Source of the DNA: Favolaschia claudopus
Lineage: Eukaryota; Basidiomycota; Agaricomycetes; Agaricales; Mycenaceae
Reading direction: 5' to 3'
DNA length: 64,000 bases
NCBI GenBank assembly: GCA_037176885.1
Contig: JAWWNJ010000117.1
Location: 186,001-250,000, forward strand
Part shown: positions 11,243-22,652 of the stretch, piece by piece
Numbering within the stretch: the first letter of the stretch is position 1
How the letters are laid out: each line of letters starts with the position of its first letter
Notes under the pieces: generated by a model
Database searches by the model: none
Told to the model about the DNA's origin: nothing
Seen by the model: only the letters and a program-made list of their open reading frames with translations
Made by a program: the position numbers and the translations under genes

Positions 11243-11815
11243 TCACTCCGTGCCGCTGATCGTACCGCCTCTCTCGACCTCTTAAAGTCATTCCACGCAT
11301 GCCTTCACCTTTTTACGACTTGAATACTCGTCACCTCACACTACCATTTAATATACCTCTCCCTGGACCCTAGAACGCGTCAAGTTGAGTTTACTTAAAC
11401 CGTCACATTCCAAGTTATGGATGAACATTGAATCATTGACCAATTTTCAACTCCATTCTTGTACCAATTCTACACCAATCTTGTGGTCTGTATCACTTCT
11501 CAGAATTGATTGTTGCAGAACTTCGATTTGACTTGAATATCTCCGAGTCAATTATCTCTACTGAATTGCTTGGAGAAGGATCGGCTCAGCCTAATCAGCT
11601 GGAGAATCGAGCTGTAGACATTATAGTCGACATAAGAATCGACTCAGAAGGAGGACTTTGACTTGCCCTACCACTAGAAGAGTCTTAGTTCGAATTGAAC
11701 GAAATAGACTGAGCAAGCCATATGTAGCTATCTCTTTCTTAAGCTTCTCTGTCCGATGCTTATTTACATCTTCACTCAAGCTCGAATTCGGTTCAGTCAC
11801 ATCAATCGAATCGAT
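11243..11815. other. Intergenic, no feature
   Basis: AT-rich sequence with many GAATCGA/TCGATT words. No ORF above background, tRNA or TIR pair was recognised. Confidence 0.4.
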
Positions 11816-11816
11816 T

Positions 11817-12498
11817 TGTCGGAAAATCCGAATTTACCTGATCAAGCTTGACGAGGCTTGACGGGGGTATCAAGCTTGATCAGGCCTCCCAGTGCCGTTG
11901 ATCAACTGATGTCAAGCTTGATCAAGTAGGGTCAAGCCATATCAAGCACTGTCAAGTAGTATCAGGATGAGGCCGAAAAACTGCTCCAACACACCCTATG
12001 TACTCAGACTTTCATTCTTGAAGTATACAGTGTCCATGTAAGCTCACATCATAAAGATATGGGAAGTGAATTTGTGAATTCATGACCGACTTATATTATA
12101 ATTTAATTGAAGATAGAATTCAATTGTCAGATCTCAGAGTCTATGGGGGGTATGAGTAGGCGGTACCCCTCGTGGGCCCTTGCCTTATTATTATTATTAT
12201 TATGGGACTACATTTGTAGGTACAATGACACTACAGACCACTTATGCATTCAAGACACGCACAAGTGAATTGGACAGAGTCCAGTTGATGATGATATCAC
12301 GCCTGCAAGTGGAGTATTACCATGATATGTAACGTAGACCACCTCACTGTGTTAAAGGTTCCTTAGCATAGTGGTTATAGTGTCATTTTATTATTCAGTC
12401 GCGCGGGTTCGAACCGCGCGATGCGAAATACCTATATAAACTAACTTAAAATAGCAGTCTTATAGTATCAAACACTTTGAAGTACTTAAGTATAAGTA
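11817..12498. mobile_element. TIR repeat, truncated copy A, carrying a tRNA-like segment
   Basis: This begins with TGTCGGAAAATCCGAA and matches the reverse complement of the complete element at 27960-28801 over about 600 bp, with clear sequence identity. It contains repeated TCAAGCTTGATCA words and a tRNA-like segment at about 12358-12427: A-box-like TTAGCATAGTGG and B-box-like GGTTCGAACC. A TTA microsatellite (about 12185-12203) lies in an insertion of about 60 bp that is absent from the other copy. The match stops at about 12498, exactly where the transposase-like coding sequence begins. Confidence 0.75.
12358..12427 (+). repeat. tRNA-like Pol III promoter segment inside TIR repeat
   Basis: TTAGCATAGTGGTTATAG resembles a tRNA A box and D arm. 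GCGCGGGTTCGAACCGCGC forms a strong T-arm hairpin with a B box. There is no matched acceptor stem, so this is a SINE head rather than a functional tRNA. A near-identical segment lies in inverted orientation at about 28250-28322. Confidence 0.65.
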
Positions 12499-13441
12499 CA
12501 TGTTGATATCGTTCAATTTATTGGGACCCACCAAATTCCCGCATTACACCGAATTTTCCCAAACGCGATTAAAGAGGGATGGGGGGCAAGCAAACTGTTG
12601 TCCCAGCTTCGCCTTGCCGCCGATTGGGAATATATCGCGCGGAATTATACTCCCTATGAGATTGATCTTGCCATTCTGATCTACGAATTGGGCGGCAATG
12701 GTGCCCTTTATGCCCTAAACCACTCCATCTTCGCCCTTCCCTCTCGTAACACCATCCAGCCGTATCGGCGTCAGCGGCGTATAATCCCATCTGTCGACAA
12801 ATTGCGCATCACGGATGTATCTGCGAATATCACGGCAATGTACGGGGACCATTCAAACAGCGAACCAAACAGCACCACGCCCAGCCGTTGCGGGCATTCA
12901 TTGTCGCTTGATGAATTAGCTATGGAGCGGGAGATATCCGTGATGGAGGACACAGACAAAATGGCCGGGTTTTGTCTTGAGCATCTCAAGAGCTCTGGAC
13001 TTCAATCGGTCAAGATAGGCCCAGATATTGCTGGAATTCAGGCCGCTGTTGATGCCGTACGGGAGGGGAGAGTGCACATTGCACATGAGGCATGTGTGGC
13101 TGCCATCTCACGCCTTGCGGGCACGAAGTACGGAGCAAAGCCTATTTACATCGGACCAACATGCAAAAAGTCGTCGTGGCAGGAAACCATGCGAACTATT
13201 CAAATATTAGTAGAAGCATGGAAACGGTCTCCGGACGGGGAGCGTAAAAATGGTCCATTATTTTCTGTTTCTACCGATGGCTGTCCACGTCGACGAAGAG
13301 CTCTTTTCATGTTGTGCATGCATGATGAGATCCGTCCTGGGAATCCCATCTATGAATACGTGAAAAATCTTCCTGGGCTCAATCTTCGTGTTGGTGCAAA
13401 CAACTTGACGGCAGATTCCGACTACAAGCATGAATTCAAAC

Positions 13442-13498
13442 GTAAGTTACCATTGCTTCCATTGCTCATTTTATCTCTGAATCACCGCTCCTTATCAG
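13442..13498 (+). other. Intron in transposase-like copy 1
   Basis: GTAAGT donor and TCAG acceptor. Splicing joins FKR to IRGDLCSNAG, and copy 2 has an intron at the same codon (39992-40044). The shared position supports both the intron and the homology. Confidence 0.8.
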
Positions 13499-14419
13499 GT
13501 ATTCGAGGCGATCTTTGCTCAAATGCGGGAATGGTGATTAAAAATGTTTGCGTCAACCGAGAGCTTCTTAGTTTGTGGCTCGAGCGTTTACCAGATCATG
13601 ACTGGTCTGAAACATCTATTCATGCGCTGCTTGATCCCGCGGATGGTCAGAATGTATCGAAGGCCATCAAGCTGCTGCTTTGCATTGCAGAGCTCGGGAA
13701 GCTCGATCTTGCCAACTACGATCCCAGCGAGGGGGCGGAGCTCGAGGCTCTCAGTCTTTTAGGGGAAATGTTCCATGCGTTGCTTGAACCATTCATCAAC
13801 GTCAGACTTTCCTTATCTGAACAAATCGAATCCCTTGTCCGATTCTCCCACCTTCTTTGTGCATTATACATGCAGAATGGAACATCATTCATGTCCAATC
13901 AACTCTACAGCGACCTCCAGACCATGGTGAAGAATGCTATTCTCACAGTTCCCAAAGTCCGTCTCATCAATGGACGCCTCAAAGTTTACATCTGTCTTCT
14001 GGGAGACGATGTACTCGAGGCTCTTTTTGGTCGGTGTCGGATGATTGGTGGCCACTCACCCAATTGTAATGTGTGCCAACTCCGCGACCGTCTTGCGTCT
14101 GCGATGAATCTTGACTCCATCTTTGAATCTCATCCGGAACTGGAGCGGAAACCGGAACGTCTCAAACTCATGCGGATGCGTGACCTTGACCATATCCGCC
14201 CTTCCTCGTTCGCCGGCGAACTCTCGGCGGATAGCTGTGATCTCCAGATGTGCTGGTCCCGGGCGGTATCCAACGCAGACAAGATACTCCTGAAATATGG
14301 GGTGAAAATGCCACTTTCTTTCGCAAAACTATTTCAACAACCTAATACAGATTTAATGCGCCCTTTTGGCGGCAAATACCCCGCAATATCATCCGAGGTT
14401 GACCGTTCGATGGCAAGTC

Positions 14420-15154
14420 CAAGGGGTGTTCAAAACCTGAATGATGGACAACGACTAGGTGGTGGTGATACCCAATCAAGTGTCCGGGGTCCTGGAAAAG
14501 CGGTTTTTCACGCCATTTGGACAAGGTTTTGAATATTTCCTTCATTTTCACTGGTATCACTCCTTTTGAAGCTCGGAACCCATAGAAAGTCTTATGTAGA
14601 GTGCTAGTATCCACCAATTTGATTTTTTGTGAGGGGCAATGGAGGTCCATGGGTCAGATCAAGCCGCCCAATTCTTGACGTGACTGTCAACAAGCGTCAA
14701 CAGTTGTGACCTCTTTCGGCACTTTTACCTCTAATATTATCCATAATGCACATTGTAGGCCGTAGAAATGTCCTACTAGTCACCTTGATATTGTTTCTGC
14801 CTGTTACAGGTACAATCTTATTTCAACCACTAGGTTCTGCAATTCCTCGGTTCACTCTCGTCCAATAATGCCAGTAATTCCAATCGACCTGATTTTTCTG
14901 CACGTTATTTACAATGCCAATGTTCGTCTTGAAGATCCCGCACTTCTCAGACTCACTTGGTCTTGTGAACGCGTCACCTTTTCTCTTTCACTGTTTTCCT
15001 TCGGCCTTCCTTTGGATCTTGTGACGTCAATCCATTACCTGTTTAGGTATTGACAAATGATTGCCGGGTGGTGGTGGTGGGTGAGGTTCTCGGGGTCTTG
15101 ACAGCAAGGTTTTGGGTAGTCGCAGTCGGCAGGTTTTGTTTCCGACGCCCCTTG
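14420..15154. mobile_element. hAT-type MITE inserted in transposase-like copy 1
   Basis: A 735-bp element whose ends are imperfect inverted repeats (CAAGGGGTGTTC and CAAGGGGCGTCG, each followed by CAAAACCTG). It is flanked by a perfect 8-bp direct duplication GGCAAGTC (14412-14419 and 15155-15162). Eight-base duplications and CA(A/G)GGG ends are characteristic of hAT elements. Removing it with one duplication keeps the surrounding reading frame open, proving it is a later insertion. Non-autonomous. Confidence 0.9.
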
Positions 15155-15680
15155 GGCAAGTCTCACGTCTTCTGACACGGAGCCTATTCCGGCTCTTCCC
15201 GCCAGTGCCTTAGATTCCGCTGGCAATCCACGCCAGTTTAGCTTGAATATAGATTTCGATTCCATGCTTGCTGAGGAAGCCTCAGCGCAAGAAATGCCTC
15301 CTCATACCATGTTCGCAAAAATTGATGATGCTGGGCATCTCACTCACAAAAAATCGGTCGTACGAGAGCTTTTCGACATGACACATGACAATCACAGCAG
15401 TCACGACAGACTGCATCGTATTCGTGGTTACACTATCGGGGGCAAATCATGGAACCGGGAGGGCCTTGAACAAGCCTCTCTCGCTACACACTTTTCTCTA
15501 GGAAATATTTTCTCCACCGTTATCTGTTACAACCAAACTCATCTGGGAATTGCTATCGGCAAATGTACTGGGATTAAAAATGGCCCCCCTAACTCGAAAT
15601 CACCTTCCCTTCCTCTTGTGTAATTTGACAACAATTTTTGGGCCATCAAAGTTCCCTAATCGGGAAATCGTTAGCCATTC

Positions 15681-16378
15681 AATGGCCCCAATGGCTCATC
15701 GCAAACCCTCTATTTTGCCGAAAACGCTACCCTCGCCCGATGTAGAAGACTTTTCTTCAGCGGGACCTATGTGGCTTGAAGCAGATGATGGCCTTCACGT
15801 CTCTGGCCGTCCGCGCTGTCTCCGTTCCATTAACCCGACGGTGACTTTTATATTGCGCTGCGACTCAGTCATCGCGGAATCCCGCTTCACGGTGTTTTTC
15901 GCCGGTGATCGTATCGTCCACAAGGAGACTACTTTGCTAGCTCCAGTCATCGACGTCTCTGTTGATGGCTGTCTCTATAGTACGTTGCTTGTCCCGGAGT
16001 ACTGGGAGACCATTTCAGACAGTCTCGGTACGTCCACTTCTTCAACGTCGCCGGATTCTCACCTCGGATTTATAGATCCAACTCAATTCACGATATACCA
16101 AGAGATTGCGAGGATTGACAACTCGACCATCGTCCTCTCTGCGACGTACAAATTCAGCTACCCGCAAAGTCGTCACTCTCCTATTTTCCCTCCTGCGGCT
16201 ATTGATACCCCGTGTGCTCCCAATACCCGCCCAGACCAACACCCTCCCTTTTGCTGCCTCTCTCGACCAAAATCAGCTTCGCGGTCCGGAATGGAGTCCG
16301 ACTCTCCAATCGAGAGAAGGTTCCTTCACAATGGAGCACCGCAGCCCATCTGGCGACTGCTTTGCTTTAGCACTGTGA
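15681..16378 (+). pseudogene. Unrecognised conserved-looking coding segment, one frame change
   Basis: An ATG at 15681 opens a frame through PMWLEADDGLHVSGRPRC and a beta-rich stretch to about 16170. The coding signal then moves to another frame (LPFAASLDQNQLRGPEW) that ends at a natural-looking FALAL stop at 16378. It follows transposase-like copy 1 directly and has no counterpart in copy 2 that I can align. I think it is a separate Agaricomycete ORF of unknown function. The frame change is either an unrecognised intron near 16170-16230 or an indel. Confidence 0.35.
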
Positions 16379-16479
16379 TACTGACTTACGTGATCGCTGA
16401 AACGATGCACGAAATCAAACTAGAAAGAGTAGAGACAAAGTCTGTACTCAAATTCAACTACTTAAGTAACAGCTCCTAC

Positions 16480-16482
<3 letters not shown>

Positions 16483-16512
<30 letters not shown>
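16483..16512. repeat. (GT)15 microsatellite
   Basis: An uninterrupted GT dinucleotide run of 30 bp. Confidence 0.95.
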
Positions 16513-16513
<1 letters not shown>

Positions 16514-16678
16514 CGGGAAGGTAAATCAGGCGTACTTATACTTAGACCGTCAATCTCAATGTAGATCAATCCAACACAAATGCAAAGTGCAAGTAAAGCC
16601 AATTTATTTCAATGCCGGCCAACAGCGCGCGATACAAAAAATCATTTTATGCGATACCCTTCTTCTATGTCCCACCCA

Positions 16679-17105
16679 AATGAGCTGCCCCAAATGTGTG
16701 GCGAGCGAGGATTCCTCAGCTTCATCGACTCTCTCTGCGCACACCTCAGCTGCACGCAAAACTGTCAAGAAGGTGGCGAAGAAAGCCTCGAAATCGATCC
16801 AAACGCCACAGTGTCGTTGCCCTCGATGCAAGCGGCAACATACCTCAAAGGACAATGAAGCTCTCAATGCTGGCCATCCTGAGATGGGATTTCTTGCAGA
16901 TAAAGCCGTTGCTAAAGGTGAGATTTAGCAGCAGATTCACGGTTAAAGCTTGATGAGCATGGGATACTACAAGAAAACAATCTCATTTTTTTTGGCTATA
17001 GATGTAGACGACAATGACGGCCGCTCCATACATTGTATGATAGCGGACAGGAGTTCATGTCAAGCCGCACTTTTTGGCATTTGCCGACGGCTATTCAGCA
17101 TTCTC
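16679..17105 (+). CDS. Unrecognised small Cys-rich protein, two exons, partial
   Basis: The ATG at 16679 gives MSCPKC, an Ala/Ser/Lys-rich linker (KKVAKKASK) and a second metal-ligand-like cluster CRCPRCKRQH. A donor at about 16919 (GTGAGA) and acceptor TATAG near 17000 join the frame to VDDNDGRSIHCMIADRSSC, reaching a possible GTACGT donor near 17122. Two CxxC pairs suggest zinc binding and the basic linker suggests DNA or RNA contact (inference only). Downstream exons are not resolved. Another frame over the same DNA is also open, so this may not be a gene. Confidence 0.3.
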
Positions 17106-17122
17106 AGCTACTCTGGCAATTG

Positions 17123-18270
17123 GGTACGTAATTTCTCTTCCCCTCTCTCTTCCTCTACCACCACCAACCGCCTCCCGGCCCACTCATCGCGTTCTCCTTC
17201 GTCCTCCTCAAGTCCTCCTTCGTCGTCGACACCCTCAACCGCAAAATTCAACATGGACACTTCTTCGATAAGCGCTGGGCAAACCTGTCCGGAGCTGCTG
17301 GCGCAAATGCGGTGAGTATTTCCCCGCAGCGCTTCAAGTTCACCACTGATTTTGTCCGCCCGATCCAGAAATAGTCGCAGTCGCTAACGGAATCAAAATT
17401 CAAATTGAGGTCGAGGTAGGGCCCAGGGGAGGAGATGCCAGTTGCTGCATCCAAAAGCGACCCCATACCTCTGGGGAATTTTCGAACGAGTTTGCCGTTA
17501 TTGCGAATCTGGACTGTGCCTGAGTTTGATGCCAATCAATGTGGCGGTGTAATGTGACTAAGCAACTGTGCAGGACGGAGGGGCGAGAAGGCGAGAGACA
17601 AAGTCTGCGGCGACGATTGTTGGCCCCAGAGTGATAAACAGTATGTGTGGGTGTTATTGCAGCCTGCTAAGATCATGCTAAGAGCCAGAGGTGAGAAATG
17701 AGCTGGATGTGAGGGAGACCAGTGTTTTATTAAAAAAAAAAAGATCTCGATGAAATGGACTTGGGATGGACGGCGAGACAGAGTGAATAGAATGCAGAAG
17801 CGCCCTCGGGACCATTAATTGTTGGGTGAAGAGTTGCGTACGAAGACAACGGCCTGAGTAGAGTAGAGTATGGAAGTGATTTTTTTTTGTCGCCGTCACA
17901 CGCCTCTCTTTTCGCACTATGTCCATTCTACTGACGGCTTGCGAACCAGCACGCGCGTTGTATGCGAAGTGCGGAGGAGAACTAGTCATAGGCAGCTTTT
18001 GCGTAGTCAAGCAGGTGGTGGTAGTACGGAGTCATGGAATTTTGATATTTTCTACTCCTTGTGCTCCGCACGCTCGTTCTCCACACTGCTGACAATTTCG
18101 ACTCGGCCAATCATGTCTTTTTGACAAGAAGCGGAGGGAAGTAGATTTCCGCGATTTTGGAGATGGTGGTGGTAACCCGCGAACGAACCTGTGACCGCGA
18201 CGTAACACACATAGCACTGTCACGAATTACCATTACACTAGTGACTAAAGTATTGCCGTCTATTGCCGTC
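17123..18270. other. No supported gene
   Basis: Contains CT/CCT-rich sequence (17130-17230), a short ATG frame at 17252 (MDTSSISAGQTC) before a possible donor, and an A-run near 17733. Minus-strand frames at 17248-17535 and 17678-18010 have no recognisable motif. Confidence 0.35.
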
Positions 18271-18272
18271 TA

Positions 18273-18685
18273 TGGTGCCGCTCACTTAGTCACCGCTACT
18301 TCTGTACAGAAATTGATGGCCCATTGATCTCATCGGGGAAAAATCTGATTTTTTAATCCTCTTGCAGAAATGCTCCATTTCATGGTAGCTACATTTTGGC
18401 AAGAGGGATTGAGCTCAGAATAAAAATTGGGCGAGATATATATTTTAACTTCGACCGAATTGGCCACCCCTAACAAAATGTCTCAAGCGAGGCCTTACGA
18501 GGGGTGGAATACCACTGGAAAGGGCAAAAACGATGATCTTATCCGCGCTGCGCGCGCTAAATCCTTCCAAAAAAGCTCTAAATTTGAGCCAAAATCTGCG
18601 AATCTAGGGGGTCTAGTAGCCAAAAATTTTCCGCGGCCAGATTGGCCGCTGTACAAAACTAGCGGTGACTAAGTGAGCGGCACCA
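18273..18685. mobile_element. MITE with TGGTGCCGCTCACTTAGTC ends
   Basis: A 413-bp element with inverted ends of about 35 bp (starting TGGTGCCGCTCACTTAG) and TA on both sides (18271-18272 and 18686-18687), so of Tc1/mariner type. A single matching end (TTAAGTGAACGGCACCA followed by TA) occurs at about 33874-33892, evidence of a second, degraded copy. Confidence 0.85.
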
Positions 18686-18838
18686 TAATAGTGCACACTT
18701 TCATAAGCATCACATGTACTTCATGCGTTTGCAATAGAACCATCGTTCCTAGACAAACGCAAAGTTTCTTCGGCTCCTCCTCTCCCCAACTCGATACGGG
18801 CGATACCGACAGCGGAATAACGCTGACAATATCGTTCG

Positions 18839-19260
18839 ATGTTGGTACCTCTTAATAAGTCGGTATACCAGGAACCTTGCCAGGAACTCACCCCCTTGCC
18901 CGTTCAGATGACCGACAGTATCACCTTGTACGCCACCCGGGCCCATTCTGCCCTCACTACTTACTTGCCTCTTCTTCAATGTTTAACCTCCTCTAGCCGC
19001 CTCCCTCAGACTCATCCAATACCCCCCAGCTTTGCAAGCCAGGGTTTGGTTCAAAAACCGAAGTACACTCGGAGCAAGACCGGGTGTCTCACGTGTCGTA
19101 GGAAGAGAAAAAAGGTCTGTCCGGCACCCATCGTACTTTGGTGGCCTGCAGATTGACACCTTAATAGTGCGACGAAGCAAAGCCCAATTGTACGCGGTGC
19201 TCCTGTAGCCAGCATAACGTGTGTGCGTTGTCTCTTGTACGCGTCTGGAAATTAAGAGGA
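18839..19260 (+). CDS. Zn2Cys6 fungal transcription factor, N-terminal exons (probably broken downstream)
   Basis: ATGs at 18839 and 18908 open a Ser/Thr/Pro-rich leader followed by KYTRSKTGCLTCRRKRKK. Splicing a 53-nt intron (19115-19167, GTCTGT to AATAG) continues CDEAKPNCTRCSCSQHNVC. This completes a six-cysteine C-x2-C-x6-C-x6-C-x2-C-x7-C binuclear zinc cluster, the DNA-binding domain specific to fungal regulators. Such proteins act in the nucleus, usually on CGG-type half sites. After the cluster the frame stops near 19260. Open pieces at 19221-19475, 19543-19782 and 20093-20416 could be later exons, but none shows the usual fungal TF domain. The gene may be a fragment. Confidence 0.6.
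19115..19167 (+). other. Intron inside the Zn2Cys6 cluster
   Basis: GTCTGT donor and TTAATAG acceptor. Splicing places the third cysteine of the cluster directly after RRKRKK, which is strong support for the splice. Confidence 0.7.
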
Positions 19261-19261
19261 G

Positions 19262-20472
19262 AGGGATTATCAGTGTAAATGGCCTTCAGGTATCCCTGCA
19301 AGACGAGTATTACATGTTCGGCACCCCACGTCATCATCCACCGCCTCCCAAGCAGCGCCATCCCTTCGCTCAAATCACGTCCCGGTACCCCCACAACAAC
19401 GTCAAATCCATGTATCCACCCGCCATCAGTAATTCTGCTGCTAAGTTCAAGCACCCTATACTCATATTGCTGTAGGAACAGCCGCTGCTTGCCACGCATG
19501 TTTAATCCCGAAGAACTTGGCCATGTCCATGGTAGTTAGTGAGTGGAAAATTCGGTTTCCGCCTCTCATTGCTCACCGTCCAACTCTGGTCCGAATGTAA
19601 GCAGCCCCATGCCTCATCCTGTGTTTGCCTCCGACATCCCACCGCATTTATTGCGCTCTGATTTCTGCGTCATCAACGGCGGGCTTGCTCAAAACTCTTA
19701 TTCTTATTCTTATCCTTTGGCGGATGAGCAGGAAGCATACAGAATGATGAATGGAACCACCCCATCATTCCACGGATGTTGAAAGATTCAGTAAATACAT
19801 AATGCTGTAGGGATAGTCGGGATAGGGACTATGATTGCGAAATCAATACTGTGCCCAGGACAGAAAAATACCAATCAACTTGCCCAATTGATTAATCTCA
19901 GTCGGTTCAGCTTGCCTCATACTTAAACAAATCCCTTGCCGAGTTGGTATTTTATGTTGGAATTCATGGCGGCTTGTTACTTGGGATTTCGGTCCTAAAA
20001 CTGAATTGATGCCATGCCTTGGATTTTTATAGGCCCATGTCCCATGTCGGTGGACGGGTCAAAGAAATCAAGTTTTCATACTGGCCTTCGAGATGTATGA
20101 CATGTTCCATAAGGCCAGGGACTTGACTGAGTATGTTGTGGACATCTTGTACAGTGCCCACCGCCACCTTTTCGACACACGTGCCCTGACTGATCGGCTG
20201 AGAATTAGACTTCGAGACCAAGATTTTTGGAAGGAAACCGATGAAAAGAATGCGATTGACGTTGAGACCTCATTTTATTACGTAATCGGTGGCCTTGAGC
20301 TCAAAATTTCCTCTATTTTTTTGCCCTTTTCCCGACTCCTCGCGGTCCAAACTCACTTCCACTCGGCCAAAAATGGACTTTTGCTCTCGGCCCGAGGCTC
20401 TAGGCGTCGGCTATAGGTAGGTGGCTGTGCAATCGGTCATTTTTTCTGGGTCCGAAAACTGATTTTTGATGC
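19262..20472. other. Possible downstream exons of the zinc-cluster gene; unresolved
   Basis: Open stretches at 19543-19782 (Ser/Pro- and Tyr-rich) and 20093-20416 (helical, MYDMFHKARDLTEYVVDIL) lie in the right orientation to belong to the upstream regulator gene. I cannot join them by convincing splice sites and recognise no domain. The rest is featureless until the TIR element at 20475. Confidence 0.3.
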
Positions 20473-20734
20473 TACAGTTGTCGACACACAAAACTGACAA
20501 GTTACGTTACGGCTGATCTAGAGTTGTTTGGGACCCAATTTTAATTTTTGGACTCAGAATTACCCAAAGAGCTCAAACAACATGCTCCGAACTTTTTCCT
20601 ACGAGAAAGTTGCGGCAGCCAAATTTTCGGCCGAAAGTCAATTCTCAATTTTGTGATTTGAGTCGATTTCCGAAAATCGGATTTTTTTGTACACCGCCAC
20701 ATGCCACATGTCACACGTTACTTCTCCTTATCTA

Positions 20735-21417
20735 CAGTGCCGGACACGCAAAGTCGACAATGTTGATTGCCGGCGAACGGGAATTTTGGGGATAAATCTG
20801 ACTTCAGATTCGGATTCGCCGACCCCTGAAAAGCTCAAAAAACCACCTCCGAAGTTTTTCCCACGACATTTTGGCTGTGGCCAAATTTTTGAGGTCAAAA
20901 ATCGAAACTGTGTGTACCCCTTTTGAGCTCCGAGCGCAAAATTACTGATCCTTGGCAGGTGTAAGTGGAAGGGCGACGGCCTGAACTACAATCCGGGCGG
21001 TAATCCGTGCAAATTTTCAGCACCAACCCACGGCAGCGGCACGGCATGGTGGTCGGCAAGCTTTGACAGTGATAGAATTGATCAACATGATGTAAGTTGT
21101 CCAAATACGGCGATGTTTCCCAAGGAATTTGTGCCAAAACGGCTCGTGAAATTGCTTTGATGTTATCAGGGACAGAACCAGCTCAATTAACGGAGTCGAT
21201 TGCGCTATGTTTCGTAATTTTCCCATGAAATCTCGGTGTTCGGCCAAAATTTTGGGGTCAATTTTGTTTGGTTTTGAGTTTTGGGGAAATCGGCTCGTGC
21301 AAAACCGTTGTTCGGGTCTGTAACAACATGTTTACACAGAAAACTAACCGCCTGGGCATGTGTCACACCTTCCATAAATGGAAGATCAAAGTTGTCGACT
21401 TTGCGTGTCCGGCACTG
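20735..21417. mobile_element. Nested Tc1-like MITE (CAGTGCCGGACACGC ends)
   Basis: The inverted ends CAGTGCCGGACACGCAAAG extend through GTCGACAA and are flanked by TA (20733-20734 and 21418-21419). The length is 683 bp. The TACAGTG start is typical of Tc1 ends. A partial related copy lies at 5495-5920. Confidence 0.85.
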
Positions 21418-21442
21418 TACGGCTTCAAGGTCATACAATTGT

Positions 21443-22095
21443 TTAGGACAATAGAATCTTCATACCTCCAGGTTTTCGTATTCGAACCTTTCTTTCAGCC
21501 TCATATCTTTCTTGGCTTGGTAACCAATCACTGTCACCAGCATCTCTCTTATCTTCTTCCTCCTTTACAACCATCTCCAGCAAACGCTCCTTGAACTTCG
21601 CAGTTGCAATCTGTTCCCAGTCATCTTCATCATAGACATCATCATAGTCTGTATCAACCTCCAGATAGACTATGGAATCAAGCTCTAGATCATTTGGCAT
21701 TTCTTTATCCCCATAGTCTGATAGCTCCTCTGGATCTGAAGAACAGGGACTTGGACTACGACGGCTATAAGGAGCAGGATCTGCCCGAGATCTTCCACCT
21801 AGTCCGGTGACCGTCTGTCTATGGAGGCAAGCCTGTCGATAGACACGACAGGCTTGCCTCCATACACAGGCTGGATTCGAGCCTATCTTCCACCTTGATT
21901 TTCAAGCCCAGAGGTATTTCTTTTGGATTTTTTAGCAGGTCTGCCTCTTTTGCTGGCCATGGGAGGAGGGGGAATGGTGTGCGAGAGCGCCCCACGATTC
22001 TTTGCTACATATGTGAGCAGGGATTTCATCGGCAGTTCACCGGAAATGAGCCTCAGAAGGCAGCTGACATGTGTCAGGTGATGTGGGAAAAACAT
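21443..22095 (-). pseudogene. N-terminal remnant of a DDE transposase-type Agaricomycete gene
   Basis: On the minus strand, an upstream piece ending in MASKRGRPAKKSKRNTSG (an AT-hook-like basic start) is followed, after the hairpin, by an acidic stretch ELDSIVYLEVDTDYDDVYDE and a charged helix. This N-terminal order is one I associate with large Agaricomycete transposase genes of the pogo/Tc1 group (recollection, not a search). The catalytic domain is absent. It lies inside the TIRs of the 20475-22688 element, so it is probably what is left of that element's own gene. Confidence 0.45.
21820..21864. repeat. Perfect 19-bp hairpin, 7-nt loop
   Basis: Arms TATGGAGGCAAGCCTGTCG and its exact reverse complement flank ATAGACA. 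The word GCAAGC(C)TGTCGATAGACA recurs near 43780-43800 and, inverted, near 54950-54968, which suggests a shared mobile-element end. Confidence 0.85.
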
Positions 22096-22626
22096 TTAAT
22101 TTCTCTAAAACGGCTCGATAAATTGTTTTGATTCGTTCAGAATCATAATCCCCTCGTCAATCCGCGTCGATTCTATGTTTTTCGAAGAATTTAGCTTGAG
22201 TTTTCGCCGGCGGCCAAAATTTTGGCACTTACATAACTTGTTCGGCTAATTCCCGGCCAACCGCTCGATAGAATTACATGATTTATATATGGATCGAAAG
22301 CTCTCAAGGAGATCTCTCGTTTGGTGTACTTGACGACATGACTTTAATCGGAAAATCTTTCTTGTCAGTTTCGTGCAAGGGGTGTCAGATCTCTGGATCG
22401 CAACCGTCGCGTTTTGGTCACGTTTTCCTTACGTTCTGACGTCGAAACCGAACAAGTCCGACGAATCGGATTCTTTCGGACAGTTCGTCTCACCTCCTCC
22501 ACCGCGATACCGAAGACACTGCTGCATAAAAAATAGCTAGTGGTCGTAGTTGATCCCTTCTTGCAACCCTCCATGAGTTTTACGGGGCAGAAGTAATTGA
22601 TGGCTCTCAGATATACTTCCCAATCT

Positions 22627-22652
22627 GGGGGGGGGGGGGGGGGGGGGGGGGG
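22627..22652. repeat. Poly-G tract (26 G)
   Basis: An uninterrupted run of 26 G on the plus strand inside the Tc1-like composite. It could form G-quadruplex structure, or its length could be an assembly estimate. Confidence 0.9.

Larger units (their letters stand above)
12499..15623 (+). pseudogene. P-element-like transposase family, copy 1, 5'-truncated and split by a MITE
   Basis: Coding similarity to the 38.6-kb copy starts at about 12499, upstream of any ATG (the long open frame at 12598 opens on TTG). An in-frame TAA at 12493 and the adjoining TIR repeat show that the 5' end is lost. Numbering from the codon at 12598, the core has LDEL with D105, STDG with D227, DYKHEFKR at 275-282, and DDVLEALFGRCRMIGG with E474. 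This is the order of catalytic and HLxK motifs in P-element/THAP9 DDE transposases (family knowledge; the assignment is inference). An intron lies at 13442-13498; its 57 nt keep the frame open. A hAT-type MITE interrupts the gene at 14420-15154. Beyond it the frame resumes in phase and matches copy 2 (HDRLHRIRGYTIGGKSW) before a TAA at about 15621. It would once have cut and pasted its own DNA in the nucleus. Confidence 0.7.

Noticed and set aside
12598..12600. Start codon for the 644-codon frame
   Set aside because: The codon is TTG, and homology to copy 2 continues upstream to about 12499. The gene is 5'-truncated; this is not a start.
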